Below, piece after piece: positions 1 through 7,253 of a stretch of 64,000 nucleotides of DNA. Source of the stretch: an uncultured Clostridia bacterium (GTDB lineage: Bacteria > Bacillota > Clostridia > Christensenellales > CAG-314). Position 1 is the first letter of the stretch, and each line of letters opens with the position of its first letter. Location: positions 62,001 through 126,000 of the forward strand of contig CANOTO010000001.1 in NCBI GenBank assembly GCA_947570215.1, given 5' to 3'. The notes below the pieces were generated by a model. The model ran no database searches. It was given only the letters and a program-made list of their open reading frames with translations, and had not been told where the DNA came from. Position numbers and translations under genes: made by a program.

Positions 1-1576
1 GATCTTCGATTTTATCTGCTATCGCTCGTTTTACCGCAGTATTATCCCAACCGTAGTATTCAACAGTTAAGGGATTTGAGTATTCGTCAAGTAGGGATTG
101 CACAAGAATAGGATCCACCGACGGCGCAACACCGTTGGCCGCAACTTGTTTAGCAAGCCGATTGTGTTCCGAAAAGAACATGTCGGAATATCCGTCGGTA
201 TATCGCGCATCCACAGCACTCATATCGTCGCGCGCTACTTTCATCGCTGCATCGAGTATGGCGTATCTCGTTGCTAATTCGGCTTTTTCTTTTGTGTCAT
301 CTTGTACAGCGACTGTCGGGGGTTGACTTTTTTCGTATGCGTTCAACCATTGATTGTAAACGTCGTCGTACTTTTGATTTGTAATTTTCGCTAAATGCGC
401 AAATATACGTTCGCGCACTACGGAATCATTTACGTATACTGCTTCGACTTTGACGGTTTCTAAATTGCCGCTCACCAACGCATCGTTAAAATCTTTGAAC
501 GTAACACCATCGGGTATATATTGTCCCAAAGAGTCCGTTGGAAACGCGTGAGTATAATACACTTTGACTTCAACGTTTAACGCTGACTGCTGTTCCGCTT
601 CGGTAGATGTATTATCTAACTGCTCGTCCACCGTAGCCGCTTTATCTTTGCTCACGTAGTGTTCCGAAATATAATCTGCAATTCTCATCGCGTCCTTGAC
701 CGCAGCTGTGAATACCGTTTTATTATCTTTTGCGGCTTTCAACCAATTCGCCAAATACGCACTGTGATTTTCGATGTGCTTACCTTCGAGTTGAATGCCG
801 TTTTCCATTTGCAAGAACATCGACGATAATTCGGCGCGCAGCTCTTCCACCGCATACTTCTCGCTTCCGAAATCTCCGCTCATATCTCGATTTAAACGAC
901 TCGAATGCCCGGTGCTATGCGCAATCTCGTGTAAAGCGGTAGCATAATAATCTTGCATAGTATTAAACTGCTCAATAACCGGTAAATGAATGTCATCGGT
1001 ATGTATCGAGTAATATGCACTATCGCCGCCGTAAAACACAGGGGCGGAACTGTTAGCAATTATGCTTTCTACAAGCTCGTTTTGACGTTGACGTTCAGTC
1101 TCGCCCATAACGTTGACTTCACGCTTTGGGAAATTGACACACTGCTCGGCGTTGAATACTTGATAAAACTTTGTATAGGCGCGAACGTATTTTCTTTCAT
1201 ACTCATTACGTTCTTCTTTTGTCATATCCGCAACGGTTGCGACATCAAAGTCTTTTTTTGTGTTTTCATCGTAAATCGAATAATAAAGCACAGGGACCGA
1301 CTTTTCGCCCTTTTTAACGGAAGTCCCGAGCTGCTTAGCTTGATTGAATGTTACCCAACGGTTGTCCGTATATTTACGGGCCATTGATACCACAGCAAGA
1401 TACAGTAAGTTTATTCCGCGGTACTGCTTCGAACTCACAGCATTTATTGGGCAGCCAAATTTCTGCCAACCGCTCTGCCACTCTGTCGGATTTTGTTCTA
1501 TGTACGATAAAACAACGTCAACCATTTCGTTACGACGCTGATTAACTATATCGCTGTACTTTTGTTGTTCTGCCAT
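1..1576 (-). CDS. ardC: ArdC-type antirestriction protein (C-terminus cut by window edge)
   Basis: Reading leftward from an ATG at 1576, the frame stays open for 525 codons to the window edge, so the C-terminus is missing. The N-terminal part (residues about 5-150) resembles the ArdC N-terminal ssDNA-binding domain, with a W-x-S-G-W stretch and RGIN followed by LLYLA. A zincin metallopeptidase motif HEIAH lies at residues 216-220, followed by a conserved EELRAEL segment. ArdC proteins protect incoming plasmid or ICE DNA from host restriction, and the gene is typical of conjugative elements. It is the last visible gene of a leftward set with the small genes upstream (1-base gap to the next). 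Family assignment is confident; protection of DNA here is inferred from the family. Confidence 0.85.
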   Translation of the reverse strand, partial: MAEQQKYSDIVNQRRNEMVDVVLSYIEQNPTEWQSGWQKFGCPINAVSSKQYRGINLLYLAVVSMARKYTDNRWVTFNQAKQLGTSVKKGEKSVPVLYYSIYDENTKKDFDVATVADMTKEERNEYERKYVRAYTKFYQVFNAEQCVNFPKREVNVMGETERQRQNELVESIIANSSAPVFYGGDSAYYSIHTDDIHLPVIEQFNTMQDYYATALHEIAHSTGHSSRLNRDMSGDFGSEKYAVEELRAELSSMFLQMENGIQLEGKHIENHSAYLANWLKAAKDNKTVFTAAVKDAMRIADYISEHYVSKDKAATVDEQLDNTSTEAEQQSALNVEVKVYYTHAFPTDSLGQYIPDGVTFKDFNDALVSGNLETVKVEAVYVNDSVVRERIFAHLAKITNQKYDDVYNQWLNAYEKSQPPTVAVQDDTKEKAELATRYAILDAAMKVARDDMSAVDARYTDGYSDMFFSEHNRLAKQVAANGVAPSVDPILVQSLLDEYSNPLTVEYYGWDNTAVKRAIADKIED

Positions 1577-1577
1577 A

Positions 1578-1724
1578 CTACTTACCCTCTCGCTCAATAG
1601 TTATCTGCACAACATCTTTGTCTGTTGCAAGTTCGTCAAACGACACCGGATCTAATCCGAAAAAATTAGACAACGCCTCGACTGTCGTTTGATTGCTGTC
1701 AACAGTAATTTTTTCTTGCTTCAT
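1578..1724 (-). CDS. small acidic protein, 48 aa, unknown
   Basis: A 48-codon frame starts at ATG 1724 (MKQEKITVDSN) and ends with TAG one base before the ardC start. It is preceded by an AAAGGAGAAAGG-like Shine-Dalgarno. It overlaps the end of the upstream 75-aa gene by 26 bases, so the three genes are probably translated from one mRNA. The protein is acidic, with no membrane segment and no recognised domain. Tight packing and a good ribosome binding site are the case for it being real. The function is unknown; a role linked to ArdC is only suggested by position. Confidence 0.55.
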   Translation of the reverse strand: MKQEKITVDSNQTTVEALSNFFGLDPVSFDELATDKDVVQITIEREGK

Positions 1725-1926
1725 AGATTTCCTTTCTCCTTTTCACGTAATCAAGATAAATATTTCTATCAATGACAAATTGCAGCTTAAATGGATCAAT
1801 ACAATCTGTCTCGATTTCATCTGCGATTAGTTGATTAATCAAATCATCGTTAGACATTTTTTCTATATCGCGTTCGTAGCTTTCCGGCATAATGAATTTA
1901 CCGCAAGGGGTATCTACATATTTCAA
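1699..1926 (-). CDS. hypothetical protein, 75 aa, TTG start
   Basis: The frame begins with a TTG at 1926, preceded by a clear GAGGTG Shine-Dalgarno eight bases upstream. There is no better ATG nearby. The product (MKYVDTPCGKF...) is charged and predicted helical, without signal peptide or known motif. It is the first gene of the leftward ardC set. The upstream region (1927-2236) holds the promoter and several repeat families. I do not recognise the family; accessory-element genes of this size are often regulators or conjugation helpers, but nothing in the sequence decides that. Confidence 0.5.
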   Translation of the reverse strand: MKYVDTPCGKFIMPESYERDIEKMSNDDLINQLIADEIETDCIDPFKLQFVIDRNIYLDYVKRRKEIYEARKNYC

Positions 1927-2236
1927 AATTTAATCACCTCTTTTTTTTGAAAACACAAGGGAAAATCTCTCTATCCGCTCTTGCTCTCACTTTCTCTGAT
2001 GCGCAACTCTCTCTATTCGACATCGACACTATGTAGAAAACACAAGATTAAGTCATTAAACATTCAATCAAAATTGCATAATTATACAAATTTATGCATA
2101 ATCGTACAATCATTGATTTTTATGCAAGAATTAGGTACAATTCCTTTTTCTTGTGTTTTCTAGTATTATCCTTTCTATATACGGTCAAATTTTTTGACTA
2201 GTCGAGTCAAATTTTTTGACTGGTCTATTTTTTTGA
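1927..2236. other. AT-rich repeat-dense intergenic region (candidate element origin or control region)
   Basis: No gene is seen. The region holds three copies of GAAAACACAAG: 1949-1959, inside 2034-2046, and as the inverse at 2150-2162. It also holds two near-identical 15-mers TGCATAAT(TA/CG)TACAA at 2075-2089 and 2095-2109 with 20-base period, and a poorer third copy near 2123-2140. The GTCAAA palindromes begin at 2184. Phased short repeats in AT-rich DNA next to a small HTH gene resemble plasmid replication origins. They could equally be operators of the leftward ardC promoter. Confidence 0.4.
2034..2162. repeat. 13-bp perfect inverted repeat pair with a third direct copy
   Basis: TAGAAAACACAAG at 2034-2046 is the exact reverse complement of CTTGTGTTTTCTA at 2150-2162. 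The core GAAAACACAAG appears again at 1949-1959. The arms are about 100 bases apart and enclose the phased TGCATAAT repeats. This may be a protein-binding array or an origin boundary; the function is unknown. Confidence 0.55.
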
Positions 2237-2254
2237 CTAGTCAAATTTTTTGAC
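2184..2254. repeat. array of 15-bp palindromic iteron-like repeats (GTCAAATTTTTTGAC)
   Basis: Exact copies lie at 2184-2198, 2206-2220 and 2240-2254, with one degenerate copy GTCTATTTTTTTGAC at 2223-2237. Start-to-start distances are 22, 17 and 17 bases. Each copy is GTCAAA-N3-TTTGAC, a dyad. The last copies overlap the 3' end and stop codon of the HTH gene. Position next to that gene and the AT-rich block is typical of replication iterons or of a dimeric repressor operator. A related dyad occurs in the 34-bp palindrome at 4665-4698. Confidence 0.75.
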
Positions 2255-2614
2255 TACTTGTTTTTTTCCCGAATACTCTGCGTTGATGTCCGACTGGTCT
2301 TGTATAAAGTCGTCGTTTAACTTAACCAAAAAATCCAAGTTTGCTCTATATGCATTACGCGGTATCGCACCGTCATAATACTGACGTTTACAGATATAAT
2401 CTCGCGCTTGAAGCTTGTCCAACAGCGTTATAACCGTCTGCTTTGACGTATTGGTAAACTTACGCAAATAGTTTAGTGATCCTTTAAATTCACTTTTTCC
2501 GTCTTGTGAGAAACTGTAAATGATAGCAAAGACGGCCAACTCATTGCCCGATAGTTTAAGAACTGTCGTCATCCAACTGAAAACCGTATAGAAATTATAG
2601 TTTTTAACGTCCAT
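2237..2614 (-). CDS. small winged/helix-turn-helix protein, replication-initiator or replisome-organiser-like, 125 aa
   Basis: I start it at ATG 2614 (MDVKNYNFYTVF), preceded by GGGAGCGAATT; a longer upstream extension lacks a ribosome site. Residues about 20-85 (KLSGNELAVFAIIYSF ... YLRKFTNTSKQTVITLLDKL) look like the winged-helix domain of phage replisome organisers and small plasmid Rep/primosome proteins, with a KQTVITLLDKL recognition helix. The C-terminus runs directly into the palindromic repeat array, whose bases encode the last residues. The neighbours are a ParA/RHH partition pair upstream and origin-like repeats downstream, which fits a replication or copy-control role. It could instead be a plain transcriptional regulator of the ardC operon. 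Confidence 0.6.
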   Translation of the reverse strand: MDVKNYNFYTVFSWMTTVLKLSGNELAVFAIIYSFSQDGKSEFKGSLNYLRKFTNTSKQTVITLLDKLQARDYICKRQYYDGAIPRNAYRANLDFLVKLNDDFIQDQSDINAEYSGKKQVVKKFD

Positions 2615-2711
2615 AATTCGCTCCCTTACGCCGTTTAATAGGAAACCGCAGCCCACACGAACACACCGCTCCAACGAACAAATTGTACATTCCGCTAAAA
2701 TGCTGTATCAT
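2604..2711 (-). CDS. putative leader peptide, 35 aa, overlapping the HTH gene
   Basis: An ATG at 2711 follows an ideal Shine-Dalgarno (TAGGAGAAGA) and opens 35 codons ending with TAA at 2604. That is 11 bases past the start codon of the HTH gene, in another frame. The peptide MIQHFSGMYNLFVGAVC... has a C-S-C pair and a basic tail. Overlap of a well-initiated short frame with the downstream start is the arrangement used for translational coupling of plasmid rep genes. The coding call rests only on the ribosome site and this overlap. Confidence 0.4.
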   Translation of the reverse strand: MIQHFSGMYNLFVGAVCSCGLRFPIKRRKGANYGR

Positions 2712-2741
2712 TCTTCTCCTATTAATCCCGAATATGGCAAA

Positions 2742-2792
2742 TGTCATTACACTTTTGTAATGACACTTATGTAATGACAATAAAGTCATTAC
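2742..2792. promoter_or_regulatory. four GTAATGAC half-sites: candidate operator / partition site
   Basis: TGTCATTAC (2742-2750) and GTAATGACA (2757-2765) form an inverted pair with 6-base spacer. GTAATGAC (2771-2778) and GTCATTAC (2785-2792) form a second. Half-sites recur every 14-15 bases. They lie between the RHH gene stop and the HTH gene promoter region; the last half-site contains the RHH stop codon. The same octamer occurs upstream of the 4591 operon. Ribbon-helix-helix partners of ParA bind such short repeated sites to autoregulate and to form centromeres. Confidence 0.65.
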
Positions 2793-3010
2793 ACGATACC
2801 GACTTTTTGTTTTATGTATTCGCGCAAGTCCGACGATACGTCGGTTCCTTCTTGTTGACATACATCTTGATATGCCAATCTCAAATCTAACGGTATGCGC
2901 AGCTGTATTGTACTATCGTTAATAACTTTAACGTTTGGCGGTGTCGAAATGATTGATGCCGTTAAACCAAATCCGTTTACGCGCTGCAAACTGTTTTTAC
3001 CTAAACTCAT
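2789..3010 (-). CDS. ribbon-helix-helix DNA-binding protein, partner of ParA, 73 aa
   Basis: I choose ATG 3010 (MSLGKNSLQRV), with AAAGGAGAT ten bases upstream; an in-frame ATG at 3031 would overlap parA and has no site. The flexible N-terminus is followed by a short beta strand TIQLRIP, helix LRLAYQDVCQQEG, a turn TDVSSD and helix LREYIKQK, the layout of MetJ/Arc (RHH) proteins such as ParG or omega. It begins four bases after the parA stop, so it is co-transcribed. In such systems the RHH protein binds the centromere and its own promoter. The GTAATGAC repeats just downstream and near 4630 are the obvious candidate targets. Confidence 0.75.
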   Translation of the reverse strand: MSLGKNSLQRVNGFGLTASIISTPPNVKVINDSTIQLRIPLDLRLAYQDVCQQEGTDVSSDLREYIKQKVGIV

Positions 3011-3014
3011 TGTC

Positions 3015-3794
3015 TTAAATCTCCTTTTCATTTAATTTCGCTAAAATTTCATCGCAAAGCTTTTCGTAATCGTCTGATATTTTAGACGTCGGAGCATATT
3101 CGTATATACTCTTTCCATGCGAAGCTGCGTCTGCGCCTTGAACAGCAACCCGAATAATAGACTTAAATACACATGTCCCGGACTGCTGTGCTTTCTGCTC
3201 TATAATCTCAATCGATTCTGCGGTTGAACGTCTGCGTTTATCCGCCATTGTGACGATAAAGCCCAAAATTTCGATTTGTGGGTACATAGTCTTAACGTCC
3301 GAAACACTCTCAAGCAACAGATCTACACCCTTAAAACTATTAAATTCGGGTTTGAACGGTATCAAAATATAATCGCTGGCCGCAAGAACGTTGACAGTCA
3401 ATATCGATAACGACGGATTAGAGTCAATAATAACGTAGTCAAATGCGCTTGTAGATAGTTTTTTGATAGCACGCGCTAAGAAACGTTCTCTGCCTATCTT
3501 TGTCTGCAAAATAGTATTTGCTTGTTCTAATCCGATTTCCGAAGTAACGATTGACAAGTTTTTGTTTATAACTTGCAGTTGAAACTCTGCACCCGGCACA
3601 ATGTTTAAGAAACGTAACGCTTGCGGACACTGCGCATCATCACTTAACGCAAACGACGTTGTCAAATGGGCCTGAGGATCGAAGTCAATAATTAACACTC
3701 TTTTTCCGCGCCGAGCCAATCCGTCGGCAAGGGCAATAGACGTTGTCGTTTTGGCAACACCGCCCTTTTGATTAACCAGTGAAATTACTTTCAT
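3015..3794 (-). CDS. parA: ParA/Soj-family partition ATPase
   Basis: The 259-aa protein begins MKVISLVNQKGGVAKTTT, the deviant Walker A box (KGGVAKTT) of ParA/MinD ATPases. It continues with a Walker A' IIDFDPQAH and the Walker B-like DYVIIDSNPS around residues 115-125. There is no N-terminal HTH, so it is the short (type Ib/Soj-like) form that works with a small RHH or ParB partner; an RHH gene follows directly. It is read leftward with a small membrane protein gene just upstream. The role is ATP-driven segregation of the element's DNA. The presence of a partition pair says the element is or was a replicating plasmid or an ICE with an extrachromosomal phase. Confidence 0.9.
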   Translation of the reverse strand: MKVISLVNQKGGVAKTTTSIALADGLARRGKRVLIIDFDPQAHLTTSFALSDDAQCPQALRFLNIVPGAEFQLQVINKNLSIVTSEIGLEQANTILQTKIGRERFLARAIKKLSTSAFDYVIIDSNPSLSILTVNVLAASDYILIPFKPEFNSFKGVDLLLESVSDVKTMYPQIEILGFIVTMADKRRRSTAESIEIIEQKAQQSGTCVFKSIIRVAVQGADAASHGKSIYEYAPTSKISDDYEKLCDEILAKLNEKEI

Positions 3795-3824
3795 TTTGTG
3801 TTCTCCTTTGTTTCTATTTATCCG

Positions 3825-3956
3825 TCATTCGACATCATCATCAAAGTCATTCGATTTTTCTTCTTTTCTAAACACCCAAATAATGAGTCTTGTAATTATT
3901 ACAACGCACATAAGGCATATCGTTCCGACAAAACCTATCAAGTAATATTCTTCCAT
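3825..3956 (-). CDS. small single-span membrane protein, 43 aa
   Basis: ATG 3956 is preceded by TAGGAGTGAC, a strong ribosome site overlapping the TAG stop of the upstream gene. The 43-residue product MEEYYLIGFVGTICLMCVV... has one hydrophobic stretch (about residues 6-29), then a basic RKEEK and an acidic DFDDDVE tail, as expected for an N-out/C-in anchored peptide. It lies between the 100-aa gene and parA in the same orientation. The function is unknown; small membrane proteins occur often in conjugative elements. Confidence 0.6.
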   Translation of the reverse strand: MEEYYLIGFVGTICLMCVVIITRLIIWVFRKEEKSNDFDDDVE

Positions 3957-3963
3957 GTCACTC

Positions 3964-4266
3964 CTATTGCGCTGCTTGTACGTTCCGATAAAACACTGGC
4001 AAACATGGACGTTTGCGGCCTATACAAAACTCCATATAGCAATCAACAAACATAGCAAAATCGTTACACGTCTTGAACTCCTCATCGCTTACCGGAAAAC
4101 CTAGTTTTTCACAAGCTCGAACAGTATAGAAACCTGTTCGCGCTGCTGTTCCAAGACTCCCCCGATAAATACCGCCACGCTGTTCCCACTGATCTTTTGT
4201 AAGCACAAGATCGCCGGACATTTCTATCTCTTTTTTGTTTGTTCTCCACGCAACTTTATAACTCAT
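3964..4266 (-). CDS. hypothetical protein, 100 aa
   Basis: It starts at ATG 4266 (MSYKVAWRTNKKEIEM), inside the last codons of the upstream 111-aa gene, an 11-base overlap that suggests coupling. It is cysteine-containing, mixed alpha/beta, with no signal peptide and no membrane span. The central GGIYRGSLGTAARTGFYTVR stretch could be an HTH or nucleic-acid contact but is not a motif I can name. It ends where the ribosome site of the small membrane protein gene begins. The family is not recognised. Confidence 0.55.
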   Translation of the reverse strand: MSYKVAWRTNKKEIEMSGDLVLTKDQWEQRGGIYRGSLGTAARTGFYTVRACEKLGFPVSDEEFKTCNDFAMFVDCYMEFCIGRKRPCLPVFYRNVQAAQ

Positions 4267-4591
4267 AATAACTAGCTTTAAACTCCGTACTATATTTTAG
4301 TGACATTGCAATTTGGTCCAAATTAACCATATTGCCGTAATTGATCCATTTTTCAATAGAGCTTGCAAACCATTCTTGAATACGCAAAGTTTTGCAACAC
4401 TCTGCAAGGTCGAAATAGCGCAGTTGCGGCTCACGTTTCGTGTAATATACCCTTGAACTATCGGTCAATATCACTTTGCGCAGACAATGCTTTTCGCACT
4501 CCTCGTCAATCATCTGCAATATTTGGTCCTTACTGTACTTACCGTTGCGCGCTATTTTTGCGTCGCTTAATCTGACAAACATTTTTTGCAT
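4256..4591 (-). CDS. hypothetical protein, 111 aa, first gene of the element's parA operon
   Basis: ATG 4591 (MQKMFVRLSDAK) follows AGGGAGAGG seven bases upstream. The product is soluble, with helical segments (KDQILQMIDEECEKH; QEWFASSIEKWINYG) and a central VYYTKREPQLRYFDLAEC. No known domain is recognised. It leads a leftward series that continues through the 100-aa protein, the small membrane protein, parA and the RHH gene. The GTAATGAC half-sites at 4621-4642 lie 30-50 bases before the start, at promoter distance, so the operon is probably controlled by the element's own DNA-binding protein. Confidence 0.6.
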   Translation of the reverse strand: MQKMFVRLSDAKIARNGKYSKDQILQMIDEECEKHCLRKVILTDSSRVYYTKREPQLRYFDLAECCKTLRIQEWFASSIEKWINYGNMVNLDQIAMSLKYSTEFKASYYEL

Positions 4592-4620
4592 TTACACGCC
4601 TCTCCCTTGTTCACATTTAC

Positions 4621-4642
4621 GTAATTACAAAAATGTAATGAC
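4621..4642. promoter_or_regulatory. GTAATTAC/GTAATGAC operator half-sites upstream of the element operon
   Basis: GTAATTAC (4621-4628) and GTAATGAC (4635-4642) are direct half-sites with 14-base spacing. That matches sequence and spacing of the array at 2742-2792. They overlap the expected promoter of the leftward gene starting at 4591; a TTGCAA box lies at 4643-4648 on the minus strand with an AT-rich hexamer 16 bases downstream. Shared sites at two promoters of one element suggest one regulator. Confidence 0.6.
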
Positions 4643-4664
4643 ATTGCAAATGGGTATAAAAATA

Positions 4665-4698
4665 GAGCATATCCGTCAAATATTTGACGGATATGCTC
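4665..4698. repeat. 34-bp perfect palindrome
   Basis: The left arm GAGCATATCCGTCAAAT (4665-4681) is followed at once by its exact reverse complement (4682-4698), with no spacer. The centre reads GTCAAA-TA-TTTGAC, close to the GTCAAA-N3-TTTGAC repeats at 2184-2254. It lies upstream of the leftward 4591 operon. With no loop it would make a poor terminator hairpin in RNA; a dimer-binding operator or recombination/resolution site fits better. Confidence 0.7.
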
Positions 4699-4737
4699 CT
4701 CCCCAAAAAGTAGCATATTGAAAAATATTTAACTCGT

Positions 4738-4846
4738 CCACACACGTTTATTGAACACACGTCAAATAACGTGTGTGGCTACGAGAGAACCAACTCGAGA
4801 ACTTGAACAAATATCTATTTGCTAGCTCTCTCGTTGAGCCACCTAA
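4738..4846. other. densely structured border region (nested inverted repeats)
   Basis: CCACACACGTTTATTG (4738 on) is mirrored by CAAATAACGTGTGTGG ending near 4780, with an inner ACACGT/ACGTGT dyad. Further right, GTGGCT and ACGAGAG on the minus strand pair with CTCTCGT and AGCCAC across about 45 bases that contain two smaller hairpins, giving a three-way-junction shape. It separates plasmid-like genes from the chromosomal-looking lipoprotein at 4903. It may be an attachment or transfer site, an element terminator, or a structured RNA. Confidence 0.5.
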
Positions 4847-4902
4847 ATTTTACACTAACCGTTTACGTACAATTACGCAAACGCTTTTATAATGCCGTCA
4901 GA

Positions 4903-7143
4903 TTAAACGTTTTTTATGACTATCGAAACGTCCGAACCCGTAATATCCTGTTTATTAAGCGTAATACTACCGTAAGTGTTGTTTTCAAATACTAATGCAG
5001 CGCCGCTCGCCATAATTCCCGTTTTAAGAATTTCTCCTTCGTCGTCGCAATAATTTGTCATGACGTTATCGGACACGGAGATTACTGCGGTTTCGCCGAT
5101 ATTGTTAAAACGTATTACTCTGTCGGCACCGTTTGAAAACGTATTGTTTTCAATAACGACGTTTCCGCACACGGAACCGTTTGGGGAGCTTTGCATAGCA
5201 ATAGCGTTATGAGTAATATTGTCGAATTTACAGTTGCTTACCGACATATTTTCCACGTTAACGACGTAAATTCCCTGAAACGCATTGGAAAATTCGCATG
5301 AATCGAACTTGAAGTTTTTCAAGTTGCGTTCTCCGTCGCTGGAACCGATATGTACGGCAGCCGTAGTACCCGAAACAGACGCTTTTGCGGAATTTGCCAT
5401 ATCAAACCGACAGTCCCTTATTTCAAGTCCGTCAATCGAAAACAACGTAGATTCCCAACCGTTAAACTCCATATAATCCATAAACTTTATTCCATTGAAA
5501 ACTAAGTTTTTGCACGCAATATTGGAATAATAATTCTGATTGTTGCCCGTAACGGGATCGGTAACGCTGTTGTCCGTCGAATAAACATGTCCGGAAATAA
5601 ACTCTAAGCCTTTAATAACCGCCGTACCCTCCCCCAATATAGAAAGATTGGTCAATTCGCGTTTATACCAAGGATAACTGCCTTCGTTGGTTTTGACGGA
5701 TACGTATCGACTTTGTCTTACGTATAATTTATCGTATTCATCTGCTTCAAGTTTGATTACGGAATTGGATTTTGCGCTGTCCAACGCCTTTTGAGCGGAT
5801 GAATTGTCGACGATATATTCGTAGGAGATTTCCGACTCTCTATTGGTTTCTACAACGGCGGGGTTATTAGCGTCGTCTATACGTCTGCCGACAATACCGC
5901 CTACGTTCATATCCTTGCCGCCGTAGCTGTTGGTAACTTGGTCTACGGTAATGCTGATTTTATCGGCGACGTTATCCTTGGCTATTGTTGAAACTCCGTC
6001 GGACGCAACCAATGCGCCTACTATGCCGCCTATATCGCGATACCCCTTTAAGCTGACGTTCGATGCCGAACAACCTTGAACGGTTCCCGCGCAAAGATAA
6101 CCTACAATGCCGCCGACTTTGTCGCCGTTATCGTACGTTCCGTCCGTTTGCAAATTGGGAATGCACGTAATAGTTACGTTTTCCGCCGCGCAGCCGTCTA
6201 TTTTGCAATAGCCGTAGCCGACAATACCGCCCGCATAATGATTGGACGTAATCACGGCGTTACATACTCGTACGTTGTTAATTTTGGCCGAAGCTGTAAG
6301 CCCCACTACCGCGCCGACGTTTTCGCCGCCTTGAATATCGGCACCGTCAATTGTGAAATTACACACCGTAGCCGCGCATTGCCACAGATTGCCGAACAGA
6401 CCTACGGAGTCACCGCTTGTAATTTTGAGATTCTTTATAACGTGATTCTGTCCGTCAAAGGTTCCTGCAAACAAGTTGATAGAATTCCATTCTACGTTAT
6501 CCAAGTCTATATCCGCGTCCAAAACCACCGTCTTGCCTGCATAGTTGTTTCCGCCGTTTACGCTATCGCGGAAAGCCGCCAATTGGTCTGCGGTTAATAT
6601 GATATATTTATCGCACGTTTGACAATAGAAATTGTCTGCGTCGTAATCGGCATGTGCGGCAGGGACGACAATATCTGTAATTTCCTTGTCGGTACCGGTT
6701 TCAAACTTTTTGTGACAAACTCCGCATTCGTCGTACGCAAGCGTTCCCGCAACGTGAAGCGACGCTGCCGTCGCCGCAACGGGCGTGAGCTTGTGTCCTT
6801 TCGGTATGGTCGTATCTGTAATTTCGGTGCCCTGCGCGTCAAAATTCTTGCCGCAAAGCGTGCAGTGCTTGTGAGCTACCGTTCCGTCCGTCGTGCAGTC
6901 CGCGTCTTGTCCTTCGACGGGCTGCAAGCTGTGCTTGGCGGGATCTACGGCTATTTCTTTCGTTTGCTTTTTGCCGCAGCCGTCAGCGGTACACATTCTT
7001 TGTCTTTCGCCCTTATTTGTACAAGTGGGCTCGGTTACTACCTGCCATTCGCCGTACGAACAAACGTGCGCGCAGGAAGCCAATAAACTTCCGCTTGCAA
7101 GCAAAATCGAGGCGCACAATAACGCTATCAATGTCTTTTTCAT
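4903..7143 (-). CDS. exported lipoprotein with CxxC knuckles, GLUG repeats and right-handed beta-helix, 746 aa
   Basis: It begins MKKTLIALLC with a lipobox SLLASC; Cys24 would be lipidated. Residues about 25-190 contain several Cys/His-rich repeats (CTADGCG, CTLCGKN, CGVCHKK, CQTCDK), as seen in gut Firmicute surface proteins. Residues about 200-420 carry GLUG-type repeats (GLFGN, GAVVGL, GGIVGYG, GGIVGYL, GGIVGAL). The C-terminal third has N-rich short strands (VVIENNTFSN, SVSDNVMTN) of a parallel beta-helix, as in pectate-lyase-like or adhesin folds. It starts after AAGGAG with a promoter at 7254-7282 and is monocistronic. The role is cell-surface binding or polysaccharide interaction; the exact function is unknown. 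Confidence 0.8.
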   Translation of the reverse strand: MKKTLIALLCASILLASGSLLASCAHVCSYGEWQVVTEPTCTNKGERQRMCTADGCGKKQTKEIAVDPAKHSLQPVEGQDADCTTDGTVAHKHCTLCGKNFDAQGTEITDTTIPKGHKLTPVAATAASLHVAGTLAYDECGVCHKKFETGTDKEITDIVVPAAHADYDADNFYCQTCDKYIILTADQLAAFRDSVNGGNNYAGKTVVLDADIDLDNVEWNSINLFAGTFDGQNHVIKNLKITSGDSVGLFGNLWQCAATVCNFTIDGADIQGGENVGAVVGLTASAKINNVRVCNAVITSNHYAGGIVGYGYCKIDGCAAENVTITCIPNLQTDGTYDNGDKVGGIVGYLCAGTVQGCSASNVSLKGYRDIGGIVGALVASDGVSTIAKDNVADKISITVDQVTNSYGGKDMNVGGIVGRRIDDANNPAVVETNRESEISYEYIVDNSSAQKALDSAKSNSVIKLEADEYDKLYVRQSRYVSVKTNEGSYPWYKRELTNLSILGEGTAVIKGLEFISGHVYSTDNSVTDPVTGNNQNYYSNIACKNLVFNGIKFMDYMEFNGWESTLFSIDGLEIRDCRFDMANSAKASVSGTTAAVHIGSSDGERNLKNFKFDSCEFSNAFQGIYVVNVENMSVSNCKFDNITHNAIAMQSSPNGSVCGNVVIENNTFSNGADRVIRFNNIGETAVISVSDNVMTNYCDDEGEILKTGIMASGAALVFENNTYGSITLNKQDITGSDVSIVIKNV

Positions 7144-7253
7144 TTTAACTCCTTATCACTCACAACCTATTACGACAGAAAGCAAACCTTTCTTTTAATA
7201 ATCACAAATAATTGTTCCGGAACTCTGCTATGAAAAATTGTAAGAGTAGATAT

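Noticed and set aside
4738-4846. Possible tRNA or tmRNA-like gene in the border region
   Set aside because: Stems do not give a cloverleaf with T-loop GTTCRANNC and CCA end; no anticodon arm of the right size.
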